Position numbers and translations under genes: made by a program | In this document: piece by piece, positions 1-5,869 of the stretch | How the letters are laid out: the number at the start of each line of letters is the position of its first letter | Position numbering within the stretch: position 1 is the stretch's first letter | From: Nitrospina sp. | GTDB taxonomy: Bacteria; Nitrospinota; Nitrospinia; Nitrospinales; Nitrospinaceae | Assembly (NCBI GenBank): GCA_004357365.1 | Contig: SMVT01000100.1 | Location: 1 to 18,392, forward strand | DNA length: 18,392 bases | Direction: 5' to 3' | The notes under the pieces: model-generated | Told to the model about the DNA's origin: nothing | Seen by the model: the letters and a program-made list of their open reading frames with translations, nothing else | Databases searched by the model: none

Positions 1-598
1 CGTCGTAACCCTGCATGCGGGTGCGCCCGTGGATGGCGACCCACTCGCAACCGGCGTTTTGAGCGGCGGCGACACATTCGTGGATGGTCAACTCCTCCGC
101 GCTCCAACCGGTGCGCATCTTGACCGTCAGCGGCAGATCAATATTTTTGCGAATTCGCGTCAGAAAATGTTCCAGGTGGGCCGGATCGCGCATCAACGCC
201 GATCCGCAGCCTTTCTGCACCACTTTCTTCACCGGGCAACCGAGGTTGATGTCGAGAAAATCCGCGCCCTGTTCCTGCACCAGATGCGCGATCCTGATAA
301 AGTCGTCGGGGTCTTCGCCGAATAATTGCAATCCCACCAGCGTACCGGGGTTTTTATGAATCGCAATCATCCGCCGGGTTTTTTGCGAATTGAACACCAG
401 CCCCTTCGCCGACACCAGCTCGGACACCAGAACGCCGGCGCCCATTTCATCCATCAACTGCCGGAAACAGACGTCGGTGATGCCGGACATCGGCGCCATC
501 CAGAACGCGTTGCGAGCGCGATCAATCAGCCGCCCGCTTTCCGCAGGAGCGCTCAAGGGGTACCGTTTCTCTTTTTCAAGGACAACGTTGCGATTCAT
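1..598 (-). CDS. dus: tRNA-dihydrouridine synthase, DusB-like (3' end beyond window)
   Basis: This FMN enzyme reduces uridine to dihydrouridine in tRNA D-loops, in the cytoplasm. The first 199 codons are present; the C-terminus lies beyond base 1. Seen in the translation: the N-terminal FMN-barrel motif MAPMSGITD (residues 34-42), VGLQLFGEDP (88-97), the catalytic-loop motif INLGCPVKK (117-125) whose Cys121 is the expected proton donor, KMRTGW (160-165) and AIHGRTRMQGY (188-198). The start is fixed by a strong AAGGAAGG ribosome site just upstream of the ATG at 598, and the gene begins 10 bases after the upstream pseudouridine synthase stop, so the two RNA-modification genes are probably co-transcribed. 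The motifs fit the DusB branch best, but the subfamily cannot be proven without the missing C-terminal domain. Confidence 0.93.
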   Translation of the reverse strand, partial: MNRNVVLEKEKRYPLSAPAESGRLIDRARNAFWMAPMSGITDVCFRQLMDEMGAGVLVSELVSAKGLVFNSQKTRRMIAIHKNPGTLVGLQLFGEDPDDFIRIAHLVQEQGADFLDINLGCPVKKVVQKGCGSALMRDPAHLEHFLTRIRKNIDLPLTVKMRTGWSAEELTIHECVAAAQNAGCEWVAIHGRTRMQGYD

Positions 599-608
599 TT
601 CCTTCCTT

Positions 609-1511
609 TTAAGACTTTTCCATGGCATCCCAATACGGCTGAAAATGCGAAGGCCAAGGGGCCGTGAGATCGATCGCACCCTTGATGCTGTTGAACCGCA
701 ACCGGTAGGCGTGCAGTCCGTAACGGTGCCCGTCTTCTGTTTTCCGGCCGTACACCGGATCGTTGACGACCGGCAGACCCCGGTGCGCCAGGTGCACGCG
801 AATCTGATTGGTTCTGCCGGAACGGGGCACGGCTCTGAGTAACGTCCGGCCGTTCAGCGTGCTCAGGCATTCAAAATGGGTGACCGCCGGTTTGGGGTTC
901 CGGGTTTGGGAACCGACCGCCCGCGCCGCATGCGGCACTTTACCGATCGGGGCATCCACCACAAAACTTTTTCCCGAGGGAACACCCTCGACCAGCGCCA
1001 GGTATTCCTTGTCGACCCGGTGACCCTGGAACTCGTGCATCAAATGACTGGCGGCCTGGCGCGATTTGGCGAACACGATCAACCCGGTGGTGAGCGCGTC
1101 CAGCCGTTGAACCGGCCGGGGCGTCTCATCCGGATAGGCTTCCTTCAACAATTCGGTCAAACTGTTCTTGAAATAACGCCCGCTGGGGTGCACCGGCAAA
1201 GGCGCGCCCTTGTTAAACACGCGGATGGCGTCGTCTTCGTACACCACGTCCAGTGTGCGGTCGGCCACCGGTTCTTCCCGGATGCCCATGCGCGTCACTA
1301 TAAAATCGTGTTCCCTGAGAAGCGTGCCGGGTGCCACCCGTTCGCCGTTCACGGTGATGCGCCCGTCCTCAATGCGGTCCCGCCATTCCTCCCGGTTCAG
1401 GTAGGGAAACCGGTCCGCGAAATAATCCACCGCGGTATAGCCGATGTATTTTCCGGGCAGATGGGATTCAAAAATCCGTTCGGCAGGAGGCGGACGATAC
1501 AATTTGACCAT
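609..1511 (-). CDS. RluA-family RNA pseudouridine synthase
   Basis: This protein of 300 residues isomerises specific uridines in rRNA or tRNA to pseudouridine. An N-terminal S4-like RNA-binding segment (about residues 37-75, with LNREEWRDRIEDGRITVNG) precedes the catalytic domain. That domain carries the family motif VQRLDALTTGLIVFAK, with Asp138 as the catalytic nucleophile, and later RTNQIRVHLAHRGLPVVNDP, which matches the RTHQIRVHL motif of the RluA/RluC/RluD family. Length and domain order are normal for RluC/RluD-type enzymes, but the sequence alone does not reveal the target uridine, so no symbol is given. The ATG at 1511 is preceded by an AAGGT ribosome site and lies 22 bases after the algH stop. 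The dus gene follows within 10 bases, so both probably belong to one transcript. Confidence 0.93.
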   Translation of the reverse strand: MVKLYRPPPAERIFESHLPGKYIGYTAVDYFADRFPYLNREEWRDRIEDGRITVNGERVAPGTLLREHDFIVTRMGIREEPVADRTLDVVYEDDAIRVFNKGAPLPVHPSGRYFKNSLTELLKEAYPDETPRPVQRLDALTTGLIVFAKSRQAASHLMHEFQGHRVDKEYLALVEGVPSGKSFVVDAPIGKVPHAARAVGSQTRNPKPAVTHFECLSTLNGRTLLRAVPRSGRTNQIRVHLAHRGLPVVNDPVYGRKTEDGHRYGLHAYRLRFNSIKGAIDLTAPWPSHFQPYWDAMEKS

Positions 1512-1533
1512 GGGGTGACCTTAGTGGGGAGAG

Positions 1534-2106
1534 TCAGTTGTTTCTGGGATCGACCGGGGCGTGCAACAGGTATTCATATTTTGGGCCCAGCGACCGCACC
1601 ACCTCCGGCCAGATGTTCTGTTCCGAGGCGGTGAACACAAACCGGTCCGCGGCGTCGCAGGTCAACCAGCTGCGCTGGCTCATTTCCCCGTCCAACTGGT
1701 CGGACCCCCAGCCGGAATATCCCATGTAAAACCGGAGGTTTTCATTCGGGTTTTCAAAATCCGGCAGGATGTCCCCCAGCGCTTCCCAACTCATCCCCAT
1801 ATGAACGCCGGGGCATACCTCCTCCATTTCCGGCAGGGGTTGGGGAGAGCGCACCAGATAAAACACCTGGGAGGGAGATACCGGGCCGCCGATAAACACA
1901 TCGCATTCGTGACCCGCCAGCAACTCCGAGGAAGCAAACACTTCGGAGGATTTCAGTCCGGAATTCCGGTTGATGACCAGCCCGAACGACCCTTCGTCAT
2001 TGTGTTTGCACAGCAGAACCACCGTCCGCGAAAAATTGGGGTCCGGCAATACGGGGTTAGCGATTAAAAAAGATCCTTTACCGTACAAACCGTTTTCCAT
2101 GGCCAT
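1534..2106 (-). CDS. algH: YqgE/AlgH family protein (UPF0301)
   Basis: This is a conserved protein of unknown biochemical function, found widely in Gram-negative bacteria. The family name comes from a role in alginate regulation in Pseudomonas, which should not be carried over here. The 190 residues begin with the hallmark of the family: GSFLIANPVLPDPNFSRTVV, followed by LLCKHNDEGSFGLVINR and later FIGGPVSPSQVFYL; SGWGSDQLDGEM matches the conserved YSGWGxxQLExE block. The start at 2106 has no clear ribosome site, and an ATG two codons downstream is an equal alternative. The gene lies 28 bases after the LRR gene and 22 bases before the pseudouridine synthase. Translational coupling within this operon may compensate for the weak ribosome site. 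Confidence 0.92.
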   Translation of the reverse strand: MAMENGLYGKGSFLIANPVLPDPNFSRTVVLLCKHNDEGSFGLVINRNSGLKSSEVFASSELLAGHECDVFIGGPVSPSQVFYLVRSPQPLPEMEEVCPGVHMGMSWEALGDILPDFENPNENLRFYMGYSGWGSDQLDGEMSQRSWLTCDAADRFVFTASEQNIWPEVVRSLGPKYEYLLHAPVDPRNN

Positions 2107-2134
2107 AGAAGGACCGGGCGATGGGTCGTGCCCG

Positions 2135-2755
2135 CTATAGATTCAATGATTGCAGTTTCTTGAAATTGGGGTTGAGCCGGGCGCTGGCCTTGCCCTCCCG
2201 TGTGCCGAAATTGTTGTCCAGGTACATGGCGACCAGGTTGGGAAACCGCGTCGATAGGGATAACGCAAGGAAACCCTCGTCGCCAATTTCGTTCTGGGCC
2301 AAGTCCATTTCTTCAATTTTTTCCAACTCGTTCTCCTCAGCCAGGACCCGGGCCCCATCATCCTTGAGATAATTGCGGTACAGGTTGAGGGTTTTCAATT
2401 TCTTCAATATTTGGGATTTGATGATTTCGCGAATCCCTTCGGGACCCAGATCGTTGCCGCCCAGCTCCAGCCAGTTGAGCTTGGCAAACACTTCCGATTC
2501 AGCAATATAATGGGCTCCCGGGTCGCCGATCTTGTTGCCGCCCAGGTTAAGGCGCTTGATATTGGCAATCCGGGGATCTTCCCCCATGACCCGGAGGCCG
2601 TTGACCCCGACGCAACATCCCTTGAGATCCAATTCCCGCTGGTTTTTGGACAGCCGGTCGTCCACCAACTTGGTCATGGCATCGACCAGTTTTTGCCCGC
2701 TATAGTTACAGGGCTCGTCCATATCATAAATGCGATATCCACTTAATGACGGCAT
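2135..2755 (-). CDS. Cytoplasmic leucine-rich repeat protein (RNase-inhibitor-type LRRs)
   Basis: A protein of 206 residues with no signal peptide or membrane segment, so probably cytoplasmic. From about residue 38 it is built of LRR units with the ribonuclease-inhibitor pattern: LDLKGCCVGVNGLR (42-55), IKRLNLGGNKIGDPGA (66-81), LNWLELGGNDLGPEGI (93-108), LKTLNLYRNYLKDDGA (120-135), IEEMDLAQNEIGDEGF (147-162) and LVAMYLDNN (174-182). The unit length is about 27-29 residues. The protein ends at LQSLNL, at the beginning of another repeat, so it may lack a C-terminal cap. Such LRRs usually bind proteins; no partner or function can be named. It is the first gene of the minus-strand cluster leading to algH and two RNA-modification genes, and is read divergently from hisI across a 199-base gap. 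Confidence 0.85.
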   Translation of the reverse strand: MPSLSGYRIYDMDEPCNYSGQKLVDAMTKLVDDRLSKNQRELDLKGCCVGVNGLRVMGEDPRIANIKRLNLGGNKIGDPGAHYIAESEVFAKLNWLELGGNDLGPEGIREIIKSQILKKLKTLNLYRNYLKDDGARVLAEENELEKIEEMDLAQNEIGDEGFLALSLSTRFPNLVAMYLDNNFGTREGKASARLNPNFKKLQSLNL

Positions 2756-2777
2756 AACACCTCAAATTCCCGGGTTC

Positions 2778-2838
2778 TGAGAAAATTTCTCAACCCCGAT
2801 TTTAACCCCAAAATGACCGGACCCTAAGCAAAATCGGG
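2778..2838. other. Two inverted repeats upstream of the LRR gene
   Basis: Just upstream of the LRR start is a palindrome, TGAGAAAATTTCTCA (2778-2792). Next to it is a perfect 9-bp inverted repeat, CCCGATTTT at 2795-2803 and AAAATCGGG at 2830-2838, separated by 26 bases. They could be operator sites or leader-RNA hairpins in the divergent LRR/hisI control region. No known binding motif is recognised. Confidence 0.4.
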
Positions 2839-2862
2839 ACATTAGGGGTAAATTACACGTTT

Positions 2863-2891
2863 TTAATCAGGTGCGGACAGGCTATTATAAT
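2863..2891 (+). promoter_or_regulatory. Possible sigma-70-type promoter for hisI-hisG
   Basis: A perfect TATAAT at 2886-2891 has a weak -35-like TTAATC at 2863-2868, spaced by 17 bases, about 64 bases before the hisI start. A second TATAAT lies at 2908-2913. The TTGACA at 2893-2898 is only 9 bases from it and cannot be its -35. This segment (2884-2913) also forms an interrupted inverted repeat, ATTATA-TTGA / TCAA-TATAAT. The call is by consensus match only. Confidence 0.35.
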
Positions 2892-2954
2892 GTTGACAGA
2901 AAATCAATATAATTTAAAATCCGCTGTTTCACCTTATTCACCCTTGGAGAAATT

Positions 2955-3326
2955 ATGCAACTGGATTTTGACAAAATGGGGGGTCTCATCCCTGCGATCA
3001 TTCAGGACCATGAAACGGGCAAGGTGCTGATGCTGGCCTACATGAACCCGATCGCCTGGGAGAAAACCCTGGAAACGGGCAAGGCCTGGTTTTACAGCCG
3101 GTCGCGCGACAAACAATGGATGAAGGGCGAGGAAAGCGGTAACGTGCAGGTGGTCAAGGAAGTGTTCGTCGACTGCGACGACGATACGGTCCTCCTCAAA
3201 GTCGAACAGGTCGGCCAGGCCGCCTGCCATAAAGGCTACGTCAGTTGTTTTTTCCGAAAACTCAACGGCGAGATCACCACGGTCGAAGAAAAAGTGTTCG
3301 ATCCGGATAAAGTGTATAAAAAGTAA
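2955..3326 (+). CDS. hisI: Phosphoribosyl-AMP cyclohydrolase
   Basis: HisI opens the adenine ring of phosphoribosyl-AMP, the third step of histidine biosynthesis, in the cytoplasm. The 123 residues are a stand-alone HisI; the HisE pyrophosphohydrolase domain of bifunctional HisIE is absent. Seen: VLMLAYMN (24-31), WFYSRSRDKQW (45-55) with the substrate-binding SRSR region, and the metal site DCDDD (73-77, with Cys74 for zinc and the Asp residues for magnesium), completed by ACHKGYVSCFFR (Cys91, Cys98). A TTGGAGAA ribosome site directly precedes the ATG. hisG follows after 32 bases with its own ribosome site, so the two are very likely one operon, separate from any main his cluster. Confidence 0.97.
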   Translation: MQLDFDKMGGLIPAIIQDHETGKVLMLAYMNPIAWEKTLETGKAWFYSRSRDKQWMKGEESGNVQVVKEVFVDCDDDTVLLKVEQVGQAACHKGYVSCFFRKLNGEITTVEEKVFDPDKVYKK

Positions 3327-3358
3327 CGTCAACCTTAAAAAAAGGCAGGTAAGAAGTA

Positions 3359-4237
3359 ATGAGCGGTAATGTTTTGAAGTTGGGAATTCCCAAAGGCAGT
3401 CTGGAAGAGGCGACGGTCAACCTGTTCGCCAAGGCGGGGTATCAAATCAAAATCAGCAGCCGGTCGTATTTCCCGAGCATCGACGACGACGAAATCGAAT
3501 GCATGTTGATCCGCGCGCAGGAGATCGCCCGCTACGTGGCCGACGGCGTGCTGGACGCCGGGCTCACCGGCAAGGATTGGATACAGGAAAACCGGGTGGA
3601 GGTGGAAGAGATCGCCGACCTGGTGTATTCCAAAGCGTCGTCCCGCCCGGTGCGCTGGGTGCTGGCGGTTCCCAACGATTCGCCGATCAAATCGGTCAAG
3701 GACCTGCAGGGCAAACGCATCGCCACCGAAGCGGTGAACATGACCGTCGATTACCTCAGGAAACACGGGGTGACCGCGTCGGTCGAATTTTCCTGGGGCG
3801 CCACCGAAGTCAAACCACCGAAACTGGCGGACGCCATCGTCGAGATCACCGAAACCGGAAGCTCGCTGAGGGCCAACAACCTGCGCATCGTGGACACCCT
3901 GATGGAATCCAACACCAAGTTCATCATGAACAAGGATGCCTTCAAGGACGAATGGAAGAAGAACAAGGTCGACCGCCTGGTCCTCATGCTGAAAGGCGCG
4001 ATGGCCGCCAACCATAAAGTCGGCCTGCTGATGAACGTTCCGAAAAAATCCCTCGACGCGGTCCTGAAAATTCTGCCGCCGGAGGTCAAGCCCACCCTCG
4101 CCAATCTGACCGATGAAAACTGGTTGGACCTGACGGTCATTCTCGAGGAAAAACTGGTGCGGGAAATCGCGCCGGATTTAAAAAGCGCCGGTGCGGAAGA
4201 CATCGTCGAATTTCCCCTCAATAAAATAATCCATTAA
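3359..4237 (+). CDS. hisG: ATP phosphoribosyltransferase, long form (HisG-L)
   Basis: HisG condenses ATP with PRPP to start histidine biosynthesis and is the feedback-controlled step. At 292 residues this is the long form, which carries its own C-terminal ACT-like histidine-binding domain (about residues 215-290) and does not need the HisZ subunit used by short forms. Seen: LGIPKGSLEEAT near the N-terminus, DAGLTGKDWI (66-75) and the PRPP-binding signature ADAIVEITETGSSLRANNL (157-175). The ATG at 3359 follows an AGGTAAG-type ribosome site. PRPP, its substrate, is made by prs elsewhere in this window. Feedback inhibition by histidine is expected from the family architecture, not visible directly. 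Confidence 0.97.
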   Translation: MSGNVLKLGIPKGSLEEATVNLFAKAGYQIKISSRSYFPSIDDDEIECMLIRAQEIARYVADGVLDAGLTGKDWIQENRVEVEEIADLVYSKASSRPVRWVLAVPNDSPIKSVKDLQGKRIATEAVNMTVDYLRKHGVTASVEFSWGATEVKPPKLADAIVEITETGSSLRANNLRIVDTLMESNTKFIMNKDAFKDEWKKNKVDRLVLMLKGAMAANHKVGLLMNVPKKSLDAVLKILPPEVKPTLANLTDENWLDLTVILEEKLVREIAPDLKSAGAEDIVEFPLNKIIH

Positions 4238-4253
4238 ACCCAAAGGGGGTCCC

Positions 4254-4964
4254 TTGGCCAGCAAAGAAGACAACCCGTCACCCGACATGGATGCCCCGGC
4301 GCCGGAAAACACTCCGGTGCCCGAAGAAGCCGCACCGACACCAGAGGAAACCCCGGAGGCCGCTCTTTCACAAGAGACCCCGCCGCCGGCGCCTTCTCCT
4401 GCCCGCACAAACAAAAAGGAAAAGAAATTTTTCGGCATGGGAGGCACCCTGTTGCTGCTGGCGCTGTTGAACACCGGCGGGGCTGGAGCCGGCGGGTTTT
4501 ATCTGTATCAGGAGCAGATCCAATTTCAAAACGAAACGCTCGCCCGCATCTCCCAACTGGAAGCCCAGTTGGGCGCTCTGGATACCGAGGCGGATCAAAC
4601 CCGTCAAAATCAACAGTTGCTCGATACCCTGAATCAGGATTTACAGCAACACAAAATGGACATAGACGCCACCCTGAAGGCGCACCAGAATTCTCTGGCT
4701 ACGCTCGATGAAGATGTGTTGAGACTGAAGGACAAGGTGGCCGCCCCGGCGCTGCCGGCTCCTGTGATCGAGGGCATCGCCGAGGCACCCGGTTTGCCGA
4801 CCGTCCCGCCGCCGGAAACCCGGGATAAAGATCTCCCCGAATCCCAACCCCAGGAAGAACCGTCACAAAAAACCCAGCCGGAAGATCAATCCAAACCGTT
4901 TCTCGACTGGATGGAAAATTTCTTCGCCGCCATCTGGGACTGGTTCGCCGGTCTGTTCAGCTGA
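4254..4964 (+). CDS. Hypothetical single-pass membrane protein with coiled coil
   Basis: I do not recognise this 236-residue protein. Its parts are clear: a Pro/Glu/Ala-rich acidic segment (1-52), a basic patch (KKEKK, 54-58), one hydrophobic segment (about 62-84, Gly-rich at its end), a Gln/Leu-rich coiled coil (about 86-162), a second Pro/Glu-rich disordered stretch (165-213), and a short aromatic C-terminal end, FLDWMENFFAAIWDWFAGLF (216-235), that looks like an amphipathic membrane-binding helix. The likely topology is N-terminus inside with the coiled coil outside. A TTG start at 4254 is chosen because AAAGGGGGT lies at correct spacing; an ATG at codon 12 is the alternative. It sits 16 bases after hisG and may share its transcript, but nothing links it to histidine synthesis. 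Confidence 0.75.
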   Translation: MASKEDNPSPDMDAPAPENTPVPEEAAPTPEETPEAALSQETPPPAPSPARTNKKEKKFFGMGGTLLLLALLNTGGAGAGGFYLYQEQIQFQNETLARISQLEAQLGALDTEADQTRQNQQLLDTLNQDLQQHKMDIDATLKAHQNSLATLDEDVLRLKDKVAAPALPAPVIEGIAEAPGLPTVPPPETRDKDLPESQPQEEPSQKTQPEDQSKPFLDWMENFFAAIWDWFAGLFS

Positions 4965-4985
4965 GACTCACCCGAATATTCTGAA

Positions 4986-5801
4986 TTAAATATCCACAAA
5001 TTTGATCATTTCCTTGTGTTCGAGGAGTCCTTTATCAAAACAGACGTCGCGGAAATGCTGGAGGCCGATGAGTTCCTCCTGTCCTAAATCGTAGATGATT
5101 TTGCTGGACAGATAATCGAGGCAGGTTTCATAAGTGAGTCCGGAATGTTCCGATCCGGCGCGCGCGAAGCTCTCCAGGCGTGAAAGCCCGTCCTCCTTGG
5201 CCTCCTGGAGGTTGATCAGAAAATTGGCGTCCAGTTCGATGCCTCTGCGCGCCGCCACGACGGCATGCACAAAGGTTTTACCGGTTTGCTCGAACCATTT
5301 TTCGCTCAGATCGTAAATCTCCAGGTTGGGGCAGGCAGACTGCAGTTGAAGAGCGGGATCGCCGATAATGAGGGCGGCATCGTGCTCTTTCAACATTTCC
5401 TGCGGGTCCGGGTCGGTGGTTTCCAGAAACACATTCCAGGGAAACACCCCCCCGAACAATATCTGCAGCAACGCCGCGGAAGTCCGGGAACGGGCGTCCA
5501 GCGCAATCGACTGCACCTGGTCGAGCGGCAGGCGGGACGCGAGCAGCACCGTGCCCACCGGCCCGCGGGACGCGACGCTTATTCCCGGAAGCAGGCGGTA
5601 CTGTTCCGAATCCTTCAGATATTCAATGGAGGGAATCATCGCCAGGTCCAGCTCGCCGTCTTTCAACCGATCCGCCAGTTCCGCGGGAGACCCGGTGACC
5701 ATACTGACTCCCAGTTGCGATTCCCTCTCCCGGAAGGGAATCAACAGGGGTTGGGCATTGAGAAAATCATGAAATCCGAATTTTAGTTGTTGAGCGGCCA
5801 T
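4986..5801 (-). CDS. mqnA: Chorismate dehydratase MqnA (futalosine menaquinone pathway)
   Basis: MqnA dehydrates chorismate to 3-[(1-carboxyvinyl)oxy]benzoate, the first step of the futalosine route to menaquinone. With the start at 5801 the protein has 271 residues, near the family norm. It begins LKFGFHDFLNAQPLL, matching the SYLNxxPL motif, followed by GSPAELADRLKDGELDLAMI and PSIEYL, typical of this periplasmic-binding-protein-like fold. The frame remains open upstream to a GTG at 5864, but those 21 codons run through the hppA terminator hairpin, so the ATG at 5801 is preferred. Its ribosome site is weak (GGAA). No other mqn genes are present in the window. The gene lies 16 bases beyond the terminator T-tract, so its transcription depends on readthrough or on a promoter inside hppA. 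Confidence 0.88.
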   Translation of the reverse strand: MAAQQLKFGFHDFLNAQPLLIPFRERESQLGVSMVTGSPAELADRLKDGELDLAMIPSIEYLKDSEQYRLLPGISVASRGPVGTVLLASRLPLDQVQSIALDARSRTSAALLQILFGGVFPWNVFLETTDPDPQEMLKEHDAALIIGDPALQLQSACPNLEIYDLSEKWFEQTGKTFVHAVVAARRGIELDANFLINLQEAKEDGLSRLESFARAGSEHSGLTYETCLDYLSSKIIYDLGQEELIGLQHFRDVCFDKGLLEHKEMIKFVDI

Positions 5802-5815
5802 ATCGAAGTTCCGGG

Positions 5816-5852
5816 AAAACAAAAAACCGGGATGGAGAAACTCCATCCCGGT
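5816..5852 (-). terminator. Intrinsic terminator after hppA
   Basis: Read on the minus strand, a perfect 12-bp stem (ACCGGGATGGAG / CTCCATCCCGGT) with a 3-base loop is followed by a T-rich tract (TTTTTTGTTTT, its first T's adjoining the stem). It begins 18 bases after the hppA stop codon and lies immediately before mqnA. Confidence 0.93.
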
Positions 5853-5869
5853 CAAACCCTTCACGAACC

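Noticed and set aside
876..1634. Long plus-strand open frame opposite the pseudouridine synthase
   Set aside because: Antisense shadow of a gene with full family motifs; its translation is Arg/His/Pro-rich and without recognisable domains.
2893..2913. TTGACA followed by TATAAT upstream of hisI
   Set aside because: The spacing is only 9 bases, too short for a sigma-70 promoter; the hexamers belong to an interrupted inverted repeat.
5802..5864. Longer mqnA beginning at the GTG at 5864
   Set aside because: The extra 21 codons encode the terminator hairpin of hppA and have no counterpart in the family N-terminus.
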